64,000 nt of DNA, from positions 956,001 to 1,020,000 of the forward strand of contig OX359199.1 in assembly GCA_947172415.1 (NCBI GenBank). The letters run 5' to 3'. The stretch is from Chondrosia reniformis. Its lineage: Eukaryota; Porifera; Demospongiae; Chondrillida; Chondrillidae. Both the position numbers and the translations under genes were made by a program. How positions within the stretch are numbered: position 1 is the first letter of the stretch; each line of letters starts with the position of its first letter. The notes beneath the pieces are model-generated. The model did not search any database and was not told where the DNA came from. It was given only the letters and a program-made list of their open reading frames with translations. This document shows positions 34,901 to 45,631 of this stretch, piece after piece.

Positions 34901-36782
34901 ATTATTATTCACTTTTTTATCATAGCCTTTTCCCAGGTTTAGTTCAAATATGTCACGTCACTTAGTTCATATTGTATATACATATGTATACCTTAGTACA
35001 TAAAGCATCGCATATCTTTTACATGACATGTAGCTCCAATAATGATCAAGCAGAGAAGCTGAATTTCGACTATTTCAATAAATTTGCTTCAGATGTGAGT
35101 ATTTTCATAGTATGTCAGAATTATATACACTTTTACAACGTGTGACTACACCAAGTAGCTATATCTCTTTGGTTTATGTGTAGATATCTAGTGCAATGGC
35201 CTTCTTATCCAGTAAACAGTACGTTCACAGAGACATTGCAGCAAGAAACTGCCTTGGTCAGTATATTATATTACATTTATACACAACAGATATGCATACC
35301 TACTGTACGTATACTGTATACGTACATAATATTTATATCTATATACGTATGTACAAATGTGGTTTGAAGTCTACATTTATAGCTACAGAAGCTACATTTG
35401 ATACTAACCTTCCTCGTTCTACTTCTTTAGAGGATTTTATAGAACTCTACGTAGTTTATACATTACATATTTCCTCTAAACTAAAGAGAGTCTGTATGTA
35501 AATATCGTATACCCTATGTATAAATTGTAAGAAGCAATATTAACAGTTCCAATGGATGGTTCTCGATGCAGTTGGTAGTGGCTTGAAGGTAAAGTTAGCA
35601 GACTTTGGTTTGACTAGAGCTGTTCATGATAAGGACTACTACAGAATAGCTAAAGAGACCATGTTACCAATAAGATGGATGGCACCAGAATCTGTACTCT
35701 ACGGAGTGTTCACATTGGAGAGTGATGTGTGGTAAGATAACAGTTAATTGCAGTACACACAGCATTTATAAATGTACATAGTATATGTATGTAAGATAAA
35801 TGTCTGTCTGTATGTATGGTATTATACTTATGATGAGTTTGAATACATATTTATATAGGTCATTTATACTACAACTTTTGTGTATGAATCTTTTATGATC
35901 AAAGACACTGAAGTCTGGACATGTGGAATCCATTAAAATATTTGTGTATACTTTTCAATATTTCAGGGCATTTGGAGTGTTGCTATGGGAAGTTGCTAGC
36001 TTTGGAGAGAGACCCCTGCCAAATCTTTCTGGAGTAGACATTGTTGACATTTTTCAAAGGAAAGGATCAGAAGTGTTATTAGAAAGGTACAGCTATATCA
36101 ACAGTTGTCATAGTAACCTTTTCCCCCTGATTTACAAAGAGGACACCATTTTCCTTAGTACGTGATTGATTTGCCATATTAGGAAACATTTGAATGGAAT
36201 AGACTAAGAAAATTATGACTTAGAGCAAGCATTTGTAGCATTCATTGCTTAACTACGTATGAATGCTATTTTATTCATACAAATGACCTAAGTATTATGA
36301 TAACAAATGCACTGTGACAGTATTAAATTTGAATTTAAACAGCAAATTAGCAAATGTTAATGGTATATACATATAGTGTAATATACGTACTGTCTAATAT
36401 AATGAAAATGGGAAGTAAGTGAAGGCTATTGTCTAGTGATATATAGTAAGAGTACTTGTTGAGCATCAACAACACTACAGAAATTGAACATTTGGACCCT
36501 CATGTCTTCATTGTGCAGCAATAAATGAGGAGAAATACAATCATTTTAAAGAGAGGATTGAAACATTCAATTTCTGTATCCAAGTATTGATGCTCAAAAG
36601 ATAACAATACATAATTGACTCCCCAATATTCTGTTTCTTTTAGGCCGAAGGATTGTCCACTTGAATATTATAAAAGAATGCAAGAATGTCAGAGCTACGA
36701 TCCCGCATCTAGACCAAACTTTAAAACACTACATCATCACTTTATCAATGCAGCCAATACCAAGCTATGTGCGGATTCATAG
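28942..36782 (+). CDS. Receptor tyrosine kinase RTK-D, near-identical duplicate of RTK-C
   Basis: Single-pass RTK, 1001 residues, 15 exons: 28942-29020, 29263-30384, 30470-30734, 30864-31063, 31340-31574, 31729-31777, 32283-32468, 32906-32992, 33829-33967, 34437-34527, 35034-35094, 35184-35256, 35572-35731, 35967-36086 and 36644-36782. Domain order is as in RTK-C: signal peptide, ALK/LTK-like glycine-rich domain, EGF-like end, transmembrane helix (about 592-616), NPAYTEI, juxtamembrane motif and full kinase (GEGQFG 728, Lys755, HRD 853, DFG 873). Most exons and even introns match RTK-C almost base for base. The exception is a patch of about 35 residues near the end of exon 2 ([15 protein letters not shown] here against [15 protein letters not shown] in C) and the last exon's tail. 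It could be a real paralogue or, less likely, an uncollapsed assembly copy; the unique flanks and the patch argue for a real gene. Confidence 0.87.
31134..31310. repeat. VNTR in RTK-D intron 4, about four copies of a 47-bp unit
   Basis: Same unit as at 22036-22170, with one extra copy. Copies within the array are more alike than expected by chance, fitting recent slippage or unequal exchange. Confidence 0.85.
31860..32070. repeat. Copy of the 'CCACTGGGCCAG' dispersed repeat family (RTK-D intron 6)
   Basis: Duplicated together with the gene; near-identical to 22720-22925. Confidence 0.65.
33480..33675. repeat. Copy of the 'CCACTGGGCCAG' dispersed repeat family (RTK-D intron 8)
   Basis: Matches 24335-24535 except for a changed stretch around ctacttaagagtaaggcctataggtagtg. 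Confidence 0.65.
34630..34780. mobile_element. Foldback element with hammerhead-like apex (RTK-D intron 10)
   Basis: Duplicate of 25487-25635. The apex (34695-34731) has GAAATGTC where RTK-C has GAAACGTC. That change breaks the two-base stem III of a hammerhead but improves the alternative simple hairpin. Confidence 0.5.
36454..36600. mobile_element. MITE family 2 copy (RTK-D intron 14)
   Basis: Inverted-repeat element with ttgagcatcaacaacactac at the left and attgatgctcaaaag at the right. It corresponds in position to 27484-27646 but is clearly diverged from it, unlike the introns upstream. Confidence 0.7.
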
Positions 36783-37285
36783 TTTCCGCTTTGTTTTGTT
36801 GTGTATTATCTGATTTACAGGACTACATTAAATACTATTATGAACTTAATGTGTACAGTGAGAGATATAAGGCAAATGTATGAGTGAACATCAAAATTCA
36901 GTGTATATATATAGGTGCTAAAATATATGGCTGTAGCCGCTGCATACATAAAGATGCATTATTGGAAAATTCAAATAATTTATAATAGAATTATTCTAGA
37001 TTTACTTCTAATATATGGAAAAAACCTATACGTACGGATGAGGATATCGATACAGTTTATATATAAAAGCTCTTAATTTCCTGGGATATAATGTACTGTA
37101 TATTATTATTAGAAACTGTTTTCTGTAAATAGAGTTGCAATCAGTCCTTCATATACTGTATATACCAACACTTAAATTTATATACATTGTACTTCCCTAC
37201 TTTTATGGTTGCGTAATGGGCGTGGTCACAAGCTACTGGTTTTTGATTATTTGTATAGCTATACGTACACTTTAAATTTCAAATC
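36783..37285. other. Intergenic DNA between RTK-D and RTK-E
   Basis: The first 120 bases match the RTK-C 3' flank, with many differences. The rest is AT-rich, and no gene or named promoter element was seen. Confidence 0.5.
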
Positions 37286-40200
37286 ATGGAACGAAGAATG
37301 GTTGAGTATGGATTTCAGCCACTTATTGTAATAAGTCTGATGTTCTTCGGCGTAGTTCATCCTTTGAAAGGCTAGTTTAATTAACCAAATTTTATAGAAT
37401 ATAGCTAGGGATTTAGTAGCTACCAGCATAACAAGCATGCACGTCTCTCTCTCTCTATATATATATCATCGATATGTCTTCATTCGTTCTATACTTTTCA
37501 GATCTATCTTCGTGCAGGTCGTATACATAATATATAAAGTGGACGAGATTCTGAGTTATAGTTCTTATACCATTTTTTCGTATAATTAGATCTGTCTTCA
37601 GTTTCTCTTCGTTTCACCGCATGTGGAGCAGTCGGCAGAAAAGGACCGTCTTACGAAGACTGTGTAGAGTACTACCGTGAAAACAATCCCAATATGCTCT
37701 CTTTCTTAAGAAGTGGCGAAACGGAGGGAGTTCAATATTTTCAACTCCCTAAAAGCAAGGAATACAAGATTGTTGTGGCTGGAGCAAGCGGGGGGAGGGG
37801 TATTTGTGCTTTGAATTATGGTCGTGGATATGCTCTCAGCGGATCATATTTGTTACATGAAAGTGTTAAATACGAGGTTATTGTAGGTCAGCGAGGTTTA
37901 AGTAGCTGTGGCGAAACTGCTATATTTCAATACTGTTCACGAAACGATTTAGAGAACTGCACTAATGCATACTTGAACCTTGACTTAACAAATAAGGATG
38001 GACACCCAATTGATGGAGGAGGTGGTGGAGGTGGAGCCAGTGTATTAAGGGAGACCGTTGATCAGCCTTATGTAGTTGCTGGTGGAGGTGGAGGAGGGTC
38101 GGCACTCAGTAATCATTCATTACTACAGACTATAGCAATCGAATATAATTACTCCTCTGATGCCTCTGGTCCTGGTGTTACTATCAATTTCACATCAGAC
38201 TTAGTTTCATTAATGGACACAGCAGGTGTAGGGGCTGGTTACTATAGCAACGGGTATTCCACTACAAGATTTTCTGGCAATGATTTATCCTTGACATCGC
38301 CAAGTAGTCCTGATGGAGGAGAAGAAATTTGTCATAAGTCAATGCAAGATATCACCACTCCATCGCAAGGTGGATATGGAGGTGGTGGTGCTGGTTGTGA
38401 AGCTGGTGGAGGGGGAGGAGGATACGATGGCGGAGCCGTAGGAGATTTCTTGTACTATGAAGACCTTGTTAGTTTGAACCAGCTTCTTTACATTCCTGGA
38501 CAAGGTGGATCTTCTTATGCACTAAAGGATAAAATAGTTCTGAATAATATTATTGACTATACAGATTCTGAGCTACCACTGAACGAGGGAGATGGCTATG
38601 TTATGTTAGTTCCATCAGACTGTGACTGTACAGGAGATTGCATTTTATACGAAAATGGCACTTTTGAATGTACATGTCCAAATAACACTTATTTGGCAGC
38701 TGATGAGTTTGACTGCTTTCAATGTGAGTATATATTGTTGAAATTAAAAATTTTGTTTTTCCTTATACATACTGTAATTGTAACACTAAACCTTTGTTAT
38801 TTTTCCATAATACAGTGATCACCATTTCTTCATTGGACGTTGAAAGTCAATCCATTGTAGGTAGTTACAGAGTAGAAAGTTACATTTTAAGTGAAGTAAT
38901 GGCCCAGGAAGGGAATGGTAGCAGGACTAATTCTAGTATGGGTAACCGGTCTATTGAGGTATTGGAGGTGTACAGTGTAGAGGCGGAAGTAGTGATAGTA
39001 CCAGAGGAAGGGTCAGGTGTCTGTGTTCTAGCACTAGTGGGTAGTAACAATACCATATATGGAGTTCAGCTGATACAGAGGTAAGCGAACAGAAATTGAT
39101 CTAAAATGTTAAGTTTTACATTTATAAACAGGGATAAGTATAATAAAAAGTTGATTATTGATGAATTTGGATATACATATATATACAGTAGTACTGTTTG
39201 TATATCTTGTAACATTAATTATACATTATACAATATTCAAATAATAGAACAAAATTTAATGAATTACTAGCTGTGGTCGATGGAGAAGTGGTGTTGAATA
39301 ATACTTCAAAAACGTTATTGGATGTACCCATTCAAGTTGGATATTTAATCATTTTCGGGAAAGAAGCAACATGTGTACTGAACTCTGTAAATATAAATGC
39401 TAGCATCAGACCAAGAGATACTGTAGCAGGTACATATGCATATATAATACATATACGTGAATGATATATTTTTTTTAACTTGTGATCATGATATTTTATA
39501 TTAGAATCGTTGGATGATCATGTATTTACTGCTGCAACTATCAATAGTATATTTATGACCTTACTGCTGGATGGAAGTGCTATTGATGGACTTACTACAC
39601 TTAGTCCAGGAGTATTGGCTGCTATTATTGCTTGTTCTATTATTGTACTGTTAATTTGTATTACAAGCTGTTTGGTAGTCCTAGGTTGTATGAAAAGGTA
39701 CAAGAGACAGAGTGTTTTACTTGAAACCAAGTTAGTGCAATATTTAGAAATTTTGTTTAAAACTGATGAACAAGTACGCAAACAAGTACACCTGCGATCT
39801 GTGTATATACATACGTATATGTACATTGGTTGACATTTAACCTGCTATAGTCATATATTCAATGTTGCCTCATATATGGTCTATTTATGATAAATATCAC
39901 GTGATAAATACACATGTACAGACAGATAATCATATATAATATATTATAAGCCATGCAGTATTCTATATTAATAAATGTATTTTACCATAGTGCATTTAGA
40001 GAGTGGTAAATTAAGAATTTAAGGATTTTATTATGCATACTTACAGCTTTGTACAGTAAAATACATTACCCAGTGGAGAAGAAAGAGAAAACTCTTGTAT
40101 CCTCATCCAAAGCTCTCACTAGGTTCCCTATAGGCCTTTGATCTAAAGTCTATAAAGTAGAATATATAGGAAAATGATGTGTTAGATTATTCATACATAG

Positions 40201-43200
40201 TGAGATCATGTTACACTGCATGATTATACGTATTGGCACCTTATTATGTATTCCAGTGATGTGCATATTAACCATTATGAGATGAATGAAGTGGCTTCAA
40301 TAGGAATTGAACCTGTAAGTGTATATATGTAGGAAAAAAGAGTAATGGTTTGACGGTTATTATACAATTAATACATTGTTATCCATCCCCACTGAATACA
40401 TGCGAAAGAATAACTGTTTCCATTCTTGTGGCTTATACATGAAAATGCTCAGACTATATACTCATGTCTTATTGGCCTAAAGTTTAAATTAGATCATCAC
40501 ATGCCAATAAACAATGCCAGTTGCAATACATACATACCATATGACTTCTTACATAGAAAATTGGAGCACTAAATGCTGAGTATGAGTCATTTCCACAGTT
40601 GGAGTTTCCTAATTATGAGCGAATGCCAGTATCTCTCTTCCAACCTGAATTTGGAGTCAGTGTACCTGAAGATACTAATTTTGCATTGTTTAATCAGCAG
40701 AGAACAGAAGTTGCTCTAAAGGTAGGATTATTTGTATCAGATAGGAGTATAGGAACGTTAGTTACAGTCATCCATGTAATACTTACAGTATATATATATA
40801 ATAGATAGCTATATATATATAGGATAGGATATGTCCTGAATTACATAATTTATGTATGTTATATCTGCAGAAACATACATATACATTATATTGCATTGCA
40901 GCAGTTTTTAAGACTGAAATGTGATTCTACAATACTGTACGTATGTAATTTCCTAATTATGAAGTAAATTACATGTATGAATATTATAATTTTACTTATT
41001 ATATATTTGTGATCCCTATGTCCCTTTAATTAGGAGTGGGAGTATCCAAGGGAAAATTTGATATACATGAGAGAACTTGGTGAGGGACAATTTGGAAAGG
41101 TTCATCTTATGAAAGCGAAGGTGAAATGCTTAACATTATACATGGGTACTGACATTAAGTAAAATCTATAAAATATTTATACAAATTATGTGGATTTCTT
41201 GAGTTATAGTATATAAATTTGTAATACCCTATATACATTGCATTTGATCTACGTAACTACAAACTCTTTTCCAATTTCCATTTATTCTCAGAACATCTGT
41301 GGGTATCAAGGTACTGTACCAGTTGCTGTGAAGATCTTGAGTAGTCTGAAAGAGGAGGACAGACACAAGTTTTATGAAGAAATTAATTTGATGAGAAAGC
41401 TACCATATCCCAATATTGTATCTCTTCTTGGTATGAAATTTGTATATGCATAGTATGCATTCTTACTATGTATATATATAGTCATTGCATGGGATGGATA
41501 TATATATACATATGTACAGTATGCATAAAGCAATGTAAAGTTAATATGTATATGTATAATAATATTATACATATGTAAATAGCATGAAAGAACTTTAAAT
41601 CAAATCTCAGATTACTGTACTAGTAGCCTACATAATAATCGGACATGAATTGAATGATTACTAGTTGACCGGCAATATTGTGTAACATTTATTACGTAAT
41701 GCAAGTGATTTCCTTCTGATAAAGATATTTCTTATTTAGGAATGTGTTCAGCTGAGGAGGATGGTGCTCCCATGTTGATCCTAGAACTTATGGAATATGG
41801 AGATTTAAGGAGCTTTCTGATAAAAAATAGGTGGAATACTTATTATGTATCATAAAGTCTGTGTTTATGTACTGATTGATGACTGAAAACTGCATGTGAT
41901 TCTATATACATGTATCGACTGTATATGGATGTCCTGGGTTCCATTCCTAGTAATTAATGTTGCTTCTTTTAGTTTGTGTTTAAATTTCCCCCCTTTGTTC
42001 ACAATTTACTGAATGCCAGGGTTTGATGAATATATATAACTTATTGAAAATAAAAACATCCTATAGTTGATACTTGTATTATAATAACACCAGTTTGATA
42101 TATATACTCATGCAGGCTATATGTATATTTTACATGATTTATACTAATTATATAAATAAAGTATTAAAATGCACATGCATACACATGAATTATTTAACTC
42201 ATGTTTGCCACAATGTAGATCTAGACCCAATGGCTCTTCAGCTGAAACACTGAATTATGACTATTTTAATATGTTTGCCTTGGATGTAAGTTCAATTGTA
42301 TATATCTAATTTCACAGAAACAATTTGAAAGCGTATGTATATATTAAGTGGAATGTATATGTATGTACTATATGTAATGTGCATGTATGTGCTGTATAAC
42401 TATTATATACATGATGCATATATTTTCACGTACGTAGATATCCAGTGCAATGGCATTCTTATCTAGTAAACAGTACGTTCACAGAGACATTGCAGCAAGA
42501 AACTGCCTTGGTCAGTATATTATATTACAGTACATGTGCCTACATTTTAGAATATATATATATATGGTTTAGTATATAGGGATGGCTAAAAACATGGCTG
42601 CCCTATTCAATGTATTATATCAAGCATCACCTCATAAATCAGCAATAAAGTGATTTTTGGTTACATTTGACCATTTATAGTCATTAACATATATATTTCA
42701 TGTTTCAATGCTCTACTACCGTCACAAAATTGTAAACATGTAAAGTTATAGGCAAAATTCTGAAATTCCTCGTGCATTTTATTCTTTATTTGGTAAGCTA
42801 CAGGAAGATATTTTGTCGTCCAAGATCTGACATATATATACCTTCTGCACATTGTACTTGTTCAACGTTTATACACTGCTTTGAAGTAATTGATTATATT
42901 ATGTACACACATAAAAATTGTGTGTGTGTAAATCTCGTAAATATATTCTATGTATAAATATGTAAAAAGGGTGGTTCTCAATGCAGTTGGTAGTGGCTTG
43001 AAGGTAAAGTTAGCAGACTTTGGTTTGACTAGAGCTGTTCATGATAAGGACTACTACAGAATAGCTAAAGAGACCATGTTGCCAATAAGATGGATGGCAC
43101 CAGAATCTGTACTCTATGGAGTGTTTACATTGGAGAGTGATGTCTGGTAAGGTAACAGTTAACTGCACATTTATACATGTGCAGGGCTCACATGGAGGGG

Positions 43201-44218
43201 GTAGGGGGAGGCTAAGATTGATCTTGCCCCACCCCCGTAAAATAATCTACAGTAGCACAAGGTAATTGGGATTTTAAACACTGGGCCCAGGCTCTTTTGC
43301 AATGTTAAATAGCTGAGGATTTCCTGAGTGAACATGTAAATTAAAGTTATTAAATGCATAGTGCACATCTTTGGGATGGTACATCCTTTGACTTTTGAGT
43401 ACTTAAAACTGAAGAAGATCCCCAGGGTCAAAACGTTTGACCAAGAAACGAAACCAAACTGCGTTTCTAAATGCTCAAAAGTCGAAGGATGTACCATCCC
43501 AAAGATAAGTTTGACGCAGTTAGAAGGAATTCTTATTCTATCACAATACACATGTACATAATTCATATTTTGCATACATATTTTTAATATTGTTTTGTTG
43601 GCCTCCTTCATAGGGCTTTTGGAGTGTTGCTATGGGAGATTGCTAGCTTTGGAGAGAGACCACTTCAGCATCTCGATGGAGTAGAGATTGTGCACATTAT
43701 TCAAAGTAAAGGATCACAGTTATTTTTGGAAAGGTATGAAAGGTACCACTTATTTAAATAATTGGCAGTTGATCCAAGTACTTTATAAATGTATAAAAGA
43801 TATTATAGAGTGGCTATAGGAAAGCTCACGTTGAAATTTGATCACTTGTACTTCCCGCTTTACACTCTGTTGTATCACACGTGACCTATCACTATCTGCC
43901 TGCTTTTTGTACTTATACAGTATATAGTGTTTGTTTACTTGTCATTACTGATGAAGGCTGCCGTAGGTTGTCGAAACGTTTGAGAGAACCACTTCATGTT
44001 GGCTAGTGTTTACAAGTGATCGAATTTCAACAGTATAATAGATATGTAATTCTATATTAATATTATATGTACATACATATAGACCTCTAGAATGTCCCGA
44101 TGAGTACTTCAAAAGAATCAAAGATTGTCAAAATTATGATCCAGCTTCTAGGCCAACATTTCAGGAAATCTACCAACATTTTAGTAATACAAAACAGACT
44201 ATACCCGTCAACAAGTAG
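37286..44218 (+). CDS. Receptor tyrosine kinase RTK-E, ALK/LTK-like ectodomain, mosaic gene
   Basis: Single-pass RTK, 995 residues, 15 exons: 37286-37370, 37590-38723, 38816-39080, 39248-39429, 39505-39730, 40257-40314, 40557-40721, 41034-41120, 41292-41430, 41740-41830, 42219-42285, 42438-42510, 42987-43146, 43614-43733 and 44083-44218. Exon 1 gives a signal peptide (about 1-27). Its donor reads G|GCTAGT, where C and D have G|GTTAGT, so intron 1 would be a GC-AG intron. The ectodomain has the glycine-rich runs and EGF-like end of RTK-C but is diverged over most of exon 2. The end of exon 2, intron 2, exon 3 and kinase exons 8-10, 12 and 13 are almost identical to C/D. The transmembrane helix is about 592-616 with its own sequence. 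The C/D site NPAYTEI is missing. Kinase motifs are complete: GEGQFG (721), Lys748, HRD (848), DFG (868) and YY loop. Probably active; ligand unknown. Confidence 0.86.
40075..40195. repeat. Inverted copy of the 'CCACTGGGCCAG' family (RTK-E intron 5)
   Basis: Reverse-complement family phrases: cagtggagaagaa, cttgtatcctcatccaaagc, ccctataggcctttga and aaaatgatgtgttagatt. Confidence 0.6.
43368..43504. mobile_element. Foldback element with degenerate hammerhead-like apex (RTK-E intron 13)
   Basis: Arms atctttgggatggtacatcc and ggatgtaccatcccaaagat are perfect inverted repeats, extended inward by cttttgag / ctcaaaag. The apex (43405-43441) has CTGAAGA, GATCC-CCA-GGGTC and CAAAACGTT. The conserved GAAA is changed to AAAA and stem I is absent, so this copy would not be a working ribozyme. 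Confidence 0.6.
43830..44031. mobile_element. Foldback element with CTGATGA...GAAA motif (RTK-E intron 14)
   Basis: Arms gttgaaatttgatcacttgta (43830) and tacaagtgatcgaatttcaac (44011) are inverted repeats with one mismatch. Inside lies CTGATGA (43948-43954), then about 18 bases, then GAAACGTT (43973-43980). The core matches the hammerhead consensus but stems I and II are weak. Confidence 0.5.
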
Positions 44219-44663
44219 GTTCTCCAACATGAAGAGCACTTGTGTCAACACTGGACAAGATGCACTGTATCCACATAGCAGAAACAATTTAAGCATGTTT
44301 AATTCTCTATTATTATGCCTTCATCTAGTGGTATATACGTATGAGTAAATGAGACAATAGACTCAAATCTCAAATATAGCATTGAGGATGACATTACTGA
44401 ATACGTATATACAGTGTATAGTCATATTGCTTGGATATACTTACTGAACAATGTACAATTTCTAAGCATTCAAATACTTCCATGTGTTACAGTACAGCTA
44501 ACAATTACAAGTGTAGACAGCATGTATATACATTGCATGAACTAGAAGAGCATCTTAAATAGCTTGTTTAAAGAGCATTTAATTTATATAAATGACTTAA
44601 AATGCACATTGTTACAATAAAAGATAAAATATTGTTTAGAAAGTACGAAAGCAATGGGATATT
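44219..44663. other. Convergent 3' region between RTK-E and LSM12
   Basis: No gene seen. The plus-strand RTK-E and minus-strand LSM12 end toward each other here, and a polyadenylation-like aataaa lies near 44620. Confidence 0.5.
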
Positions 44664-45568
44664 CTATTGATCTTCTTCAACACTATATTCAAGTATCTTT
44701 CTAATTCTTTCAACACCTTGCCCCTCTCCCAAACAATTGACAGGATAGTAAGGTGCCTGAATGGTAGCCCTGGCTTCCGGTATGACTATGTCACTCTTGC
44801 TCCAGTGACAGCTGGGATACCTACCAATTGACAGACATACAATCAACCTTTTTATTCTTTTTTCCTTTTTTCAACAGGAAAGACACATCAGCTAAAGAGT
44901 TGCTGGGTCTCCCAACTAATTACATATATACACATAACATTCAAAAGGTGTATAGTTCTATATAACTACGTATTTCTGGAGTTAATTCAACTCACATTTT
45001 GTAAAGTTTATATAGTTTAGCTAAAGAGTTGCTGGTCTACCTCGACTCACATTTTATAAAGTTTGTCAAACAGCTTCTGTGCACTGGGACTAACATTCAG
45101 TCCTCTCCTCCTAGCCTCCTTTACGGCCTCTTGATACCGCTTTGTTACTTGATCAACATCAGTGGTCAACAATTGTTCCTTCATGAATTTGTATTCTGAC
45201 AAATCTGTCGTTTCCTTTATGGTCAAACTCTGTAGCTGTGTAAGGTTTATCAAGTGAACATGGAAAGTACCTGTCTTCTTACCAGGAGAACCTAAAATAT
45301 ATAAAATAGCAAAAGTTATGCCCAAATAGCCCTGTCAATATTCAGTTAAATCATTGCTATGTACGTGTATGTACGTATTTACAGTGACGTTTAAAGATCC
45401 ACAGAATAACTCTATTACGCGTTTAGAAGCTATCTATTGAAACTCACCTATTAACACAGTCTTAGAAGGTTCGTGTACACTCAACACGTATCCGTTAAAT
45501 TCTTCTCCTAAGCAAGCAGTAACACAGGATAAAGTGGAGCCAATAGGAATATGCTCTGCTAGCGCCAT
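44664..45568 (-). CDS. LSM12: LSM12 homologue (LSm-like domain plus AD domain)
   Basis: Protein of 172 residues in three minus-strand exons: 45568-45448, 45291-45051 and 44820-44664. Phases agree and give one open frame. The N-terminal part (about 1-70: IPIGSTLSC, GYVLSVHEPSKTVLI, GTFHVHLINLTQL) fits the divergent LSm fold of LSM12. The rest (REAVKEARRRGLNVSPSAQKLFDKLYKM, then WSKSDIVIPEARATIQAPYY and VERIRKILE) fits the AD (anticodon-binding-like) domain. LSM12 family members work in RNA metabolism and translation control, with ataxin-2 as a known partner. The acceptor of exon 3 was chosen because it keeps alignment length with animal LSM12; an acceptor 9 bases further in would also stay in frame. 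The gene starts 63 bp after the stop of the sulfotransferase upstream. Confidence 0.9.
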
Positions 45569-45631
45569 TTTTCAATGTTTCGCAATGTATATTCATATTG
45601 TATTATACAAAGGTTGCAAAATTAAAACATA

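Noticed and set aside
19945-36870. RTK-C/RTK-D as an assembly duplicate of a single locus
   Set aside because: Different 5' flanks, a MITE at the junction, the replaced ectodomain patch, a diverged intron 14 and different tails argue for two real genes. Read depth would settle it.
37494-37520. Possible mini-exon in RTK-E intron 1 (ttttcag|atctatcttcg...gcag|gt)
   Set aside because: It resembles the start of exon 2 (atctgtcttcag), but its phase would break the frame. More likely a decayed partial duplication of the acceptor region.
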